From Pseudophaeobacter sp. (GTDB lineage: Bacteria > Pseudomonadota > Alphaproteobacteria > Rhodobacterales > Rhodobacteraceae), in assembly GCA_027019165.1 (NCBI GenBank), contig JALUXC010000024.1, positions 372,001 through 436,000 of the forward strand: DNA of 64,000 nt. Reading direction: 5' to 3'. The position numbers and the translations under genes were made by a program. Within the stretch, counting starts at the first letter, position 1. Each line of letters starts with the position of its first letter. Positions 27,605 to 35,690 of this stretch are shown one piece after another. The notes below the pieces were generated by a model. That model was not told the DNA's origin. It did not search any database and saw only the letters and a list, made by a program, of their open reading frames with translations.

Positions 27605-27640
27605 AAACAGGCCCGCATCCGTCGCGGGCCTGTTTCCTTT
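27605..27640 (+). terminator. Strong intrinsic terminator of the ABC operon
   Basis: AAACAGGCCCGC (27605-27616) pairs over 12 bases with GCGGGCCTGTTT (27624-27635), with a 7-base loop and then CCTTTC. It separates the importer from the phosphodiesterase-like gene, so the latter needs its own promoter or read-through. Confidence 0.9.
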
Positions 27641-27675
27641 CTCCGATAGATCCTCACCTGCAAGGATAGATGAAC

Positions 27676-28512
27676 ATGGACCGCAAACTCCTTCTGATCA
27701 TTCTGGACGGCGTGCCCTGGCGCAATTTCCGCCGTCTGTTCGGCAATCTCGAAGGCTGGGTGGACAGCGGCGATGCCCGCGTCTGGAAGCAGCGCGCGGT
27801 GCTGCCCTCGATCTCGGCCAGTTGCTATGCTTCGATCCACACGGGCGTGGCCCCGGCTGAGCACGGCTGCACCGGCAACGGCAATGTCTTTCGCCTCTCG
27901 CACAAGGACGTCTTCAGCCAGGTGCGCGCAGGCGGCGGTGTGACAGGCGCTGTGGCGCATAGTTTCTGGTCCGAGTTCTTCAATCGCCATCCCTTCGATT
28001 TCGTGCGCGACATTGAATATGACGAACCCGAAAACGAAACGATCAATCATGGCCGTTTCCACACCATGACGGGCTATGGGTTGATCAACCAGATGACCCC
28101 GTCGGATGTGGACCTCTTTGGTACGCTTACCAACCTCGCCCATCGGTTTGATTTGAACTACGGCATGCTGCACACCTGCACGCTTGACAGTATGGGGCAT
28201 CGGTTCTTCCATGATTGCCAGGAGATGGACCATGCCTGCGCGGTGATGGACGAAATGCTGGCCCCCTTCATCCCGCGCTGGCGCAAGATGGGCTATGAAG
28301 TGATCGTCACCGCCGACCACGGCCAGGACGAACGCGGCCATCACGGCGGGCGCAGCCCCCTGCAGCAGGAAACCGCGCTCTATTACTTTGGTGATGCCGA
28401 CGGCCCAGCCGAGGACACTGTGATCGATCAGCTGCAACTGGCCCCCACGATCCTGTCTCGCCTTGGTGCACCGATTGCGGATACGATGAAGGCGAAACCG
28501 TTTCTGACGTAA
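27676..28512 (+). CDS. Alkaline phosphatase superfamily phosphodiesterase
   Basis: A 278-residue enzyme of the type I phosphodiesterase / nucleotide pyrophosphatase branch. Metal ligands fit LLIILDGV near the start and TADHGQDERGHHGG near residue 210. The nucleophile segment is PSISASCYASIHTGVAPAEHG, with Ser/Cys where typical enzymes have Thr or Ser. There is no signal peptide, so it is cytoplasmic, an unusual location for this branch. AAGGA favours the ATG at 27676 over 27670. Its position after a peptide-type importer suggests that the imported solute carries a phosphoester; this is inference. Confidence 0.78.
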   Translation: MDRKLLLIILDGVPWRNFRRLFGNLEGWVDSGDARVWKQRAVLPSISASCYASIHTGVAPAEHGCTGNGNVFRLSHKDVFSQVRAGGGVTGAVAHSFWSEFFNRHPFDFVRDIEYDEPENETINHGRFHTMTGYGLINQMTPSDVDLFGTLTNLAHRFDLNYGMLHTCTLDSMGHRFFHDCQEMDHACAVMDEMLAPFIPRWRKMGYEVIVTADHGQDERGHHGGRSPLQQETALYYFGDADGPAEDTVIDQLQLAPTILSRLGAPIADTMKAKPFLT

Positions 28513-28576
28513 CCCTTTTGCAATCAAAGGCAGTGAGACTTGGGCTGCGCGGTCACATTACCAAAGGAGTCCTCTC

Positions 28577-29143
28577 TTGAAACGCCTGCTCTTTGCCCTT
28601 GCCCTGCTGGCCGGCCCTGCGGCGGCCAGCGATTACTGCCACGATCTGTGGTACACGCGGAATGCCATCATGCACCAGGCGGGCTACTGTTTTGGCTCGG
28701 TACTGGGGCAGGCCGTCTTTGGCACCGGCCCCTGCATCGGAAAATCCGTCACGCTCAGCCCCGAAGACACACAGACGGTTGCACGCCTGCGGGCGGCGGA
28801 AAAGGAGCTGTCCTGCCGGGTGAACACAAAACAGCCACGCCTTGATCTGGATGACCTCTTTGTTCGCCAGCAGCTGTGGGACATTCCGATCCCGGATGAG
28901 GGCGAGAGCGCCTGCATCGGCTGGCTTGGGCCACAGGTCACTCTGCACGCTGGCCAAGGCGCGGATACGCCCGTTGTCGGCTCCATCCTGCCGGGACAGA
29001 CGGTATCCTACGGACATTGGCCCGGCGCGGGCTGGACCTATGTGACGGTATCCCCCGGAAACGGGGACTGGCGTGTCACAAGTGGCGGCTGGATGAACTA
29101 CGAAAGGCTTGGTGAAGTGCCTTGCCAGGACTACGCAGGCTGA
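28577..29143 (+). CDS. Secreted YARHG/DUF4453-like protein
   Basis: A 188-residue exported protein with a clean Sec signal (KRLLFALALLAGPAAA, cut before SDYC). The mature N-terminus SDYCHDLWYTRNAIMHQAGY has the YARHG-like Trp-Tyr-Thr-Arg-Asn pattern and two Cys. The C-terminal part from about residue 110 resembles a bacterial SH3 fold (ACIGWLGPQVTLHAGQG, VVGSILPGQTV). Such proteins are found in many roseobacters without an assigned function. The Cys pairs suggest periplasmic disulfides. Confidence 0.65.
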   Translation: MKRLLFALALLAGPAAASDYCHDLWYTRNAIMHQAGYCFGSVLGQAVFGTGPCIGKSVTLSPEDTQTVARLRAAEKELSCRVNTKQPRLDLDDLFVRQQLWDIPIPDEGESACIGWLGPQVTLHAGQGADTPVVGSILPGQTVSYGHWPGAGWTYVTVSPGNGDWRVTSGGWMNYERLGEVPCQDYAG

Positions 29144-29169
29144 CCTGAGCGCCTGGTCGCCCCCAGCGT

Positions 29170-30096
29170 CTAGTCGTAGGGCCAGACCTCTTGGCCAAGG
29201 GCTTCGATCGCCACTGAAATCCGCTCGAAACTGTCACGCGCACGCTGCACCGAATGGCGCGCGCGCAGGTAGCCGTGCACAAGGCCCTTTTCGTTTATCC
29301 AATGGGCCTTGCCACCTGCGGCCAGGATCCGGTCGCGGTAGTCCCGGCTGTCATCGCGCACCGGGTCGCAATCGGCGGTGACAAGAACCGTCGGCGGCAG
29401 ATCCGAGAAATCGCTGTCATGAAGCGGCGCAAGGGTTGGGTCCCCCTCGGGCAAGACACCTCCCTCACAACGGATACGCTGGTAGTAAAGGATCTCGTCT
29501 CGGGTCAGCATGGGGGCCTCGGCGTGCTCAATGTAGGATCCGGCGTTCACATCGCCGCCGAAGGCACCATAGATCAGAACCTGCCCCAGCACGCGGTCAG
29601 TCCTCCCGCGCGCGCGATGCGCCACAGCCGCACAGAGGTTCGCCCCCGCGCTGTCACCGGCAAAAACAATACCACCATCGAATTCGGACAGGATCCATTC
29701 AAAGGCCGCCCAGGCATCCTCGAACATCGCGGGATGCAGGTGCTCCGGCGCAAGTCGGTAATCCACCGCAACCACGCGATAGCCGGTCTGTGCGCAAATC
29801 TCGGCGCAGACATCATCGTGGCTGTCGAGCCCCCCCACCACGAAGCCACCACCGTGGCAGTACATCACCGTGCGGGTCGGATCGCCCGCGGTATAGATGC
29901 GCAGCGGAACTCCAGGCGCAGAGGTATCGGTGCAGTGAACCACATCCGGGCGCGGCGAACGAAAACTCTCGGCCATGGCATCGTAGATCTTGCGCTGCTC
30001 AGCAATGGATCGTTCGGCCGTATCCGCCGGGTAGCAATCCCCTGTCTTGCGGATGAAACCCCAGGTTTCCGCATCAATCAGCTCTTTGTAGTCCAT
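29170..30096 (-). CDS. Alpha/beta hydrolase, HSL family
   Basis: A 308-residue esterase-like protein. The oxyanion motif HGGG is at residues 81-84, the nucleophile Ser149 in GDSAG, an Asp in the ADCDPVRDD segment near residue 247 and a His in GLVHGYLR near residue 277, giving a complete hormone-sensitive-lipase-type triad. The start at 30096 (MDYKELID) fits the family; the longer in-frame extension to 30150 is low in complexity and unlikely. The substrate is unknown. It lies downstream of the acyl-CoA synthetase gene but beyond its terminator. Confidence 0.88.
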   Translation of the reverse strand: MDYKELIDAETWGFIRKTGDCYPADTAERSIAEQRKIYDAMAESFRSPRPDVVHCTDTSAPGVPLRIYTAGDPTRTVMYCHGGGFVVGGLDSHDDVCAEICAQTGYRVVAVDYRLAPEHLHPAMFEDAWAAFEWILSEFDGGIVFAGDSAGANLCAAVAHRARGRTDRVLGQVLIYGAFGGDVNAGSYIEHAEAPMLTRDEILYYQRIRCEGGVLPEGDPTLAPLHDSDFSDLPPTVLVTADCDPVRDDSRDYRDRILAAGGKAHWINEKGLVHGYLRARHSVQRARDSFERISVAIEALGQEVWPYD

Positions 30097-30172
30097 AGTC
30101 GGGACGCCTCCAGTACTCCTGCCTGCAGAGCCTAGGCCACGAGACGGCAAAAAGGGAATGCCAAAACGACAA

Positions 30173-30196
30173 CAAAGCGCCCCTGGGGACGCTTTG
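30173..30196 (-). terminator. Terminator of the acyl-CoA synthetase gene
   Basis: CAAAGCG (30173-30179) pairs with CGCTTTG (30190-30196), with an inner CCC/GGG. On the minus strand the stem is followed by TTGTCGTTTT. It lies 23 bases after the synthetase stop. Confidence 0.65.
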
Positions 30197-30218
30197 CCAT
30201 GTCTTCCTGTGCCCGGGA

Positions 30219-32126
30219 TCAGGCGGCTGTCTGCGCCTGCTCCAGATGCTCCCAGGGCCGGGTAAAGCCGCCGAGCACCTGAGCGATTTCTGCATCGCTG
30301 GATCCATTTGCCTCGACCTGAGCCACAAGCCCGCGTTTCTTGTCGTCGATCACAGCCTCGACGCGGGCGGGCAGCCCCGCCTTCAGGAGTGCCTCGTTAT
30401 AGATACGGGTGATCGCGTTCTTGCGAAGGTCCGGTTTGAAGACCTTGCCCACGGCGGTCTTTGGCAACTCCTCCAAAACAGTCATGTGTTTCGGGATCGC
30501 GGCGCGCTCATGGATGTGGACTTTGCAGTAGTCCATCAGTTCCTCGGCGGTGACGCTGGCCCCTTCGACCAGTTCCACAAAGGCGCAAGGCACCTCACCC
30601 GCGTGCAGATCCGGCTGGCCAATGGCACCAGCAAAGGCCACGGCCTCATGGCCCAAAAGCGCCTCTTCGATTTCCGCAGGATCGATGTTGTGGCCCCCGC
30701 GAATGATCAAATCCTTGGCGCGGCCGGTGATCCAGACATAGCCGTCGGCGTCGATACGGCCAAGGTCGCCCGTGCGCAGGTAGCTGTCGTGGAAATAGAG
30801 GTCGGCGTTCTTCTCGGCCTCAGTGTAGGTATTGCCCGCATAAACACCGGGATTGGAGACGCAGATTTCGCCCACCTCATCAGTACCGCATTCCACCAGC
30901 CCATCGGCTGTAGATTTGATGATTTTCACATCCGTATAGGGGAAGGGAATGCCGATCGAGCCGATCTTCTTTTCGCCATCCACCGGGTTGCAGGACACAA
31001 GGCAGGTTGCCTCGGTCAGGCCATAGCCTTCGACGATATTGACGCCGGTTGCCTTTTCAAAGCGGCGGAAGAGTTCCACCGGCAGAGGCGCCGAGCCCGA
31101 AAACGCCGTTTTCACGGTTGAGATATCCGCATCCACCGGGCGCTGCATCTTGGCGGAAATCGCCGTGGGCACGGTGATGATGAAAGAGATCTTCCAGCGT
31201 TCGATCAGCTTCCAGAAATTGTCGAACACCCCGTCACCGCGATAGCCCTGCGGCGTGGGGAAGACCACATGCGCGCCCGAGGCCACCGCCGCCATGACAA
31301 TCACATGGCAGGCAAAAACGTGGAACAGCGGCAGAGGACACATGATGTTGTCCTCTTCGGTGAACAGCTGGCTCTGGCCGATCCAGCCATTGTAGATCAT
31401 GCCGGAATATTTGTGCTGAGCCACCTTGGGCATGCCAGTGGTGCCGCCCGTGTGGAAATAGCAGGCGACGCGGTCTTCGGTGCTATCTGCGAATTGGAGC
31501 GTGGTGGGCTGTTTGCGCAGTTCCTTGGTGAAGCTCTTGTAGTCCGCGTGCGCCAGCTTGGCCTTGTTTTCCAACTTGGGCCGCACCAAGGGCACGATCC
31601 AGGATTTCGGCGGCGTCAGGTAGCGGTTCAGGTCCACTTCGAGGATTGTGTTCACATGGGGGGCATGGCGCACGGCCTCGGCCACTTTCTGGGCAACATC
31701 CGTCTTGGGGAAGGGTTTGAGAGTCACCACCACCTTGGCGTTGGTTTCCCGCAGGATCGAAGCGATCTGCTCAGGCTCAAGCAGGGGGTTGATCGGGTTA
31801 ACGATCCCTGCCACCGCTCCGCCCAGCATAGTCACCAGCGTTTCGGTGCAGTTGGGCAGCACATAGGCGACAACGTCCGTTTCGCCGACACCAAGCTCGC
31901 GAAAGAGGTTTGCCGCCTGCGTGACCTGATCCTTAAGCTGGCTCCAGGTGAGGGTCTCGGCCTTGTCCTTTGGACCAGAGAAGATCTGATAGCTTGTCGC
32001 GTTGTTGCTGGGAAACTTGCCCGCCGTGCGCGACAAGAGCCCGTAAAGAGTCGTCGGCAGATCGCGCTCTTCCCACGACATTTCATTCTCGACCGCCTTG
32101 GTGTCTTCCAACGTGGCAAACGGCAT
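30219..32126 (-). CDS. Long-chain acyl-CoA synthetase / acyl-CoA ligase
   Basis: A 635-residue ANL-superfamily ligase that adenylates a carboxylic acid and transfers it to CoA. The AMP-binding P-loop is HTGGTTGMPKVAQHKYSG near residue 225; the A5 and A8 motifs (VEGYGLTEATC and TGDLGRIDADGYVWITGRAK) and the C-terminal Lys region PKTAVGKVFKP are intact. Length is above the usual 540-560 residues. The acyl substrate is unknown. It is a single gene between a terminator and the MsbA-like gene. Confidence 0.9.
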   Translation of the reverse strand: MPFATLEDTKAVENEMSWEERDLPTTLYGLLSRTAGKFPSNNATSYQIFSGPKDKAETLTWSQLKDQVTQAANLFRELGVGETDVVAYVLPNCTETLVTMLGGAVAGIVNPINPLLEPEQIASILRETNAKVVVTLKPFPKTDVAQKVAEAVRHAPHVNTILEVDLNRYLTPPKSWIVPLVRPKLENKAKLAHADYKSFTKELRKQPTTLQFADSTEDRVACYFHTGGTTGMPKVAQHKYSGMIYNGWIGQSQLFTEEDNIMCPLPLFHVFACHVIVMAAVASGAHVVFPTPQGYRGDGVFDNFWKLIERWKISFIITVPTAISAKMQRPVDADISTVKTAFSGSAPLPVELFRRFEKATGVNIVEGYGLTEATCLVSCNPVDGEKKIGSIGIPFPYTDVKIIKSTADGLVECGTDEVGEICVSNPGVYAGNTYTEAEKNADLYFHDSYLRTGDLGRIDADGYVWITGRAKDLIIRGGHNIDPAEIEEALLGHEAVAFAGAIGQPDLHAGEVPCAFVELVEGASVTAEELMDYCKVHIHERAAIPKHMTVLEELPKTAVGKVFKPDLRKNAITRIYNEALLKAGLPARVEAVIDDKKRGLVAQVEANGSSDAEIAQVLGGFTRPWEHLEQAQTAA

Positions 32127-32305
32127 TGATGTCCTCCCCTGCCCCCTGTTTCGGGGGTATTGTCTCCTGCAGGTAAAATGGGTGCAAAACCCGCGCTGTG
32201 CAAGCGCAGCGAAAAGGTCACGTCAAGGCAAGCAGCCTTTTTACGCTGCGACAAAAGCCTCGCTGACCAAGGGGAAACCGGGAAATCCTGCAAACGTTCG
32301 AAAGT

Positions 32306-34105
32306 TTACTCTGCGGCAAGCCCATCCGTGAACTGAAGGCGGGCTAGACGGGCGTAGAGACCGCCTTCGGCAACCAGAGCATCGTGGGTGCCCGTCGCAA
32401 CAATCCGCCCCTGATCCATCACAACGATCCTGTCCGCCTTTTTGACAGTGGCCAGACGGTGCGCAACAATCAGCGTCGTGCGCCCCTGGCTAAGGTCATC
32501 CACGGCGGCCTGCACCAGACGTTCGCTTTCGGCATCCAGCGCCGAGGTTGCTTCGTCCAACAGCAGGACCGGCGCATCCCGCAGGATGGCACGGGCGATG
32601 GCGATCCGCTGCTTCTGGCCTCCGGACAGCATGACGCCACGCTCTCCCACATAGCTGTCATAGCCTTCGGGCAGGGCCGAAATGAACTCATGCGCGGCAG
32701 CGGCCTTTGCGGCGGCCTCGACTTCTTCATCACTGGCCTCGGGGCGGCCGAAGCGAATGTTATCGCGGGCAGAGGCGGCAAAGATCACAGGATCCTGCGG
32801 CACCATTGCGATATGTCGGCGGAACTCATCGCGTTGAAGATCGCTGAGCGCCATGCCATCCAGACGCACGGTGCCCTCATTGGGATCGTAAAACCGTTGG
32901 ATCAGTTGAATGATCGTGGTCTTGCCCGCACCGGACGGTCCGACAAAGGCAACGGTTTCCCCCGGCTGGATGTCGAGCGAGACATCGTCAAGCGCCAGCA
33001 CATCCGGGCGGGCCGGATAGCGGAACATCACATTCTCAAATCGGATCTCGCCTCGTACCGGCTGCGCCAGCGCCTTGGGGGCCGAAGGGTCCACCACCGG
33101 GTCGGTGGCATTCAGCAGTTCAACCAATCGCTCAGTCGCGCCGGCCGCGCGCTGCAGCTCGCTCCAGATTTCCGAAAGGGCGGCAACAGAGCCCGCAACA
33201 AGCACGGCGTAGATGACAAACTGGACAAGGCTGCCCTCGCTCATATTGCCGCTGCGCACATCAACGGCGCCCATCCAAAGAACCCCCACGATGCCGGAAA
33301 AGACCAGCAGGATTACGATGACGGTCAGATAGGCGCGTGTCCGAATGCGCTTGCGCGAGACGTCATAGGACGTCTCGGTCATTTCGGCGAACGTCTGGCG
33401 GCTGGCGGTTTCATGGGTAAAGGCCTGAACGGTCTGCACCGCCCCGAGCGCCTCACCCGCATTGCCCGAAGAGGCCGCGATCCAGTCCTGATTCTCGCGG
33501 CTGATCGCCCGCAGGCGGCGTCCCAGCACCAGGATCGGGACCACCACCGCAGGCACAATGAGCAGCACCAGCCCGGTCAGCTTGGCCGAAGTGAGCAGCA
33601 TCAGGATCAAACCGCCCCCGAACAGCAGCATGTTGCGCAGCGCGATGGAGACAGAGGAGCCCAGAACCGACTGGATCAGCGTTGTGTCCGTGGTGATCCG
33701 GCTCAGCACTTCGCCGGTCATGATCCGCTCGTAAAACTCGGGGCTCATACCGATGACACGGTCGAAGACCGATTTGCGAATATCGGCCACAACCCGTTCG
33801 CCAAGGCGCGTCACAAGCGCATAGCGCAGGCCGGTCCCGACTGCCAGCAAAGCCGCCATGCCCAGCGCCGCCAGGAAGTACTGATTCAGCAGTGCAGTGT
33901 CAGAAAAGCGGAAATTATCCACCACCCGGCGCACCGCCAAAGGCAGGCTGAGCGAAACGCCGGCAGTCAGCACCAGCGCGCAGGTGGCAAGGAACATCAG
34001 CGTCCGGTAGGGCCTCATGAACGGCCAAAGCGCCGCCAGCACGCCGATCTTGCGCGATCCCTGCCGCTCTTCATTTGCGTTTGGTGCTGCCGTGTTGCGG
34101 GCCAT
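32306..34105 (-). CDS. ABC transporter, fused permease and ATPase (ABCB/MsbA-like)
   Basis: A 599-residue half-transporter. Residues about 35-320 hold six transmembrane helices. The nucleotide-binding domain starts near 350, with Walker A GPSGAGKTT, signature LSGGQKQR, Walker B LLLDEATSALD and the switch His in VAHRLATV. The family exports lipids, peptides or drugs from the inner leaflet. It could be a lipid A flippase homologue, but no lipid A gene is nearby. It is transcribed alone. Confidence 0.9.
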   Translation of the reverse strand: MARNTAAPNANEERQGSRKIGVLAALWPFMRPYRTLMFLATCALVLTAGVSLSLPLAVRRVVDNFRFSDTALLNQYFLAALGMAALLAVGTGLRYALVTRLGERVVADIRKSVFDRVIGMSPEFYERIMTGEVLSRITTDTTLIQSVLGSSVSIALRNMLLFGGGLILMLLTSAKLTGLVLLIVPAVVVPILVLGRRLRAISRENQDWIAASSGNAGEALGAVQTVQAFTHETASRQTFAEMTETSYDVSRKRIRTRAYLTVIVILLVFSGIVGVLWMGAVDVRSGNMSEGSLVQFVIYAVLVAGSVAALSEIWSELQRAAGATERLVELLNATDPVVDPSAPKALAQPVRGEIRFENVMFRYPARPDVLALDDVSLDIQPGETVAFVGPSGAGKTTIIQLIQRFYDPNEGTVRLDGMALSDLQRDEFRRHIAMVPQDPVIFAASARDNIRFGRPEASDEEVEAAAKAAAAHEFISALPEGYDSYVGERGVMLSGGQKQRIAIARAILRDAPVLLLDEATSALDAESERLVQAAVDDLSQGRTTLIVAHRLATVKKADRIVVMDQGRIVATGTHDALVAEGGLYARLARLQFTDGLAAE

Positions 34106-34341
34106 TCCGGATCCTTATTCCAATGCTACAGACAAGATGCCAAACCTTGCCCGATCGCCTTTTTTGTCTTGAAGGTTCATGACCCTGCAAGTCCCATAGG
34201 TCAAGCGCTGAGGCAAAGGGCATCTGGACGCAGGAGACAGAAGAAACGGAGCCGGAACCCCACCTTCAACCATCTGCCACGGCATCACAATCAACCACGC
34301 CACTTGGCGCAGCCAACGTTGTTCTATGCATTGAGGGACCT

Positions 34342-34415
34342 TGGAGCGGGTAGCGGGAATCGAACCCGCACCTTAAGCTTGGAAGGCTCTTATGATACCA
34401 TTTCACCATACCCGC
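34342..34415 (-). tRNA. tRNA-Gly (anticodon TCC)
   Basis: Read on the minus strand, the acceptor arms GCGGGTA and TACCCGC pair, the anticodon loop is CTTCCAA with TCC, and the T-arm is GCGGGTTCGATTCCCGC. The CCA end is encoded. It decodes GGA. It stands alone. The flanks 34106-34341 and 34416-34705 hold no gene that I can support. Confidence 0.95.
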
Positions 34416-34705
34416 TCAGGGTGAGACGGGGTTTAGGTGAAGCCGACAGGGAGGTCAACCACCTTCTTGGCAGCAACCCCAGCGAAATTGCACGCCACGC
34501 AAAGCTGCCGTCTCTTCAATGTGTTCTGGCCTGCCGTGCCGCATGAGGGTTTGGCCGAAGCGAACGGTTCGAGCAAGCGTCACGCCCCGCTTTGGGTCAA
34601 GCTGTGAGTGATCCGTTGCACGGCACCTTGCGTATCCAGAACATATGTATGCAGAATGCTGCGGCCCAGTGCAGCGCGCCAGAGCAACCAAAAGAGCGAC
34701 AGACG

Positions 34706-35404
34706 ATGCCATCCCCCCAAACAGCCCTGTTGGTGGCCCACGGTCAACCTTCGGCCCCTCGCCCCCCCGAGGCAGCCTTGCAGAATCTGGCCCAGGCCGT
34801 GGGCGCTCATCTTCCGGGCTGGCAGGTTCGTTCTGCCACTCTGGCAAGCCCAGGCACACTCGAAGAGGTGATGGTGGATGGCGCGATCATCTACCCCTTT
34901 TTCATGGCCAACGGCTGGTTCACCGGTAAGGTCCTGCCTGACAGATTGAAAGGGCGCGACTATGTGATGGCCACGCCCTTCGGACTGGACCCGGCTTTGC
35001 CAGGTCTGGCGGCCAATGTGATCAGGCAGGCTCAAGACCACGCCGGATGGCCCGCTGACGAGATTTCGGTTCTGTTGGCCGCTCACGGCTCTGCCAGAGG
35101 TCCAAAGGCGGCAGAGGCAGCCGTTTCGTTCAAGACGCAATTGGAGCCGCTCCTGCCTGGCGCGCGTATCGAGCCCGCCTATGTCGAGCAGTCACCAGGC
35201 ATCGACGAGATGGCCCGTGCCCTGCCCGCTCACACCCTCTGCTTGCCGTTTTTTGCCCAAACTGGCGATCACGTAAAAGAGGACATCCCCCAAGCCCTAA
35301 GTACCGCCGGGTTTGACGGAATCTTGCTTCCGGTCCTGGGCGCGGCGCCAAATGTACCCGAACTCATTGCAGGCGCTTTGAAAGATGCTGCAACCCTGAC
35401 CTGA
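34706..35404 (+). CDS. CbiX-like sirohydrochlorin chelatase family protein
   Basis: A 232-residue protein made of two CbiX-type half-domains, one with LLVAHGQPSAPRPPE at the N-terminus and one with VLLAAHGSARGPKAAE near residue 120, a duplication typical of the longer CbiX form. The family inserts cobalt or iron into sirohydrochlorin for cobalamin or siroheme. Both halves keep the metal-binding His of the AHG motif. No cobalamin genes flank it here. The start at 34706 matches the family N-terminus. Confidence 0.78.
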   Translation: MPSPQTALLVAHGQPSAPRPPEAALQNLAQAVGAHLPGWQVRSATLASPGTLEEVMVDGAIIYPFFMANGWFTGKVLPDRLKGRDYVMATPFGLDPALPGLAANVIRQAQDHAGWPADEISVLLAAHGSARGPKAAEAAVSFKTQLEPLLPGARIEPAYVEQSPGIDEMARALPAHTLCLPFFAQTGDHVKEDIPQALSTAGFDGILLPVLGAAPNVPELIAGALKDAATLT

Positions 35405-35690
35405 GCGCCAAAGCGTCCTCAGTTCTCCGACACCCCGTCGCCATCAAGAAATCCGCCTTTGCGAAGTTGGTGGGCAGGGCCTCGTTGCGCACGACATGCA
35501 TGATTGAGGCAGGAGATGGCCATCGGCCCGGCTTGATGGTCGGCATTCCCTTCCGATGCGAACGGAACAGGGCGAATTTACTCTTATTTATTGCTCCACC
35601 GTTATGTCTGAGGACTTGAGGCGTGGATTCAGTGCACCACCACGATACCCGCGCCAAAGCCCAGACGCGTATTAGGACAGAGACTGCACC

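Noticed and set aside
32384-34546. A 720-codon open frame on the plus strand
   Set aside because: Antisense to the ABC transporter gene, with shadow-like His/Gln/Arg composition; it also runs into tRNA-Gly.
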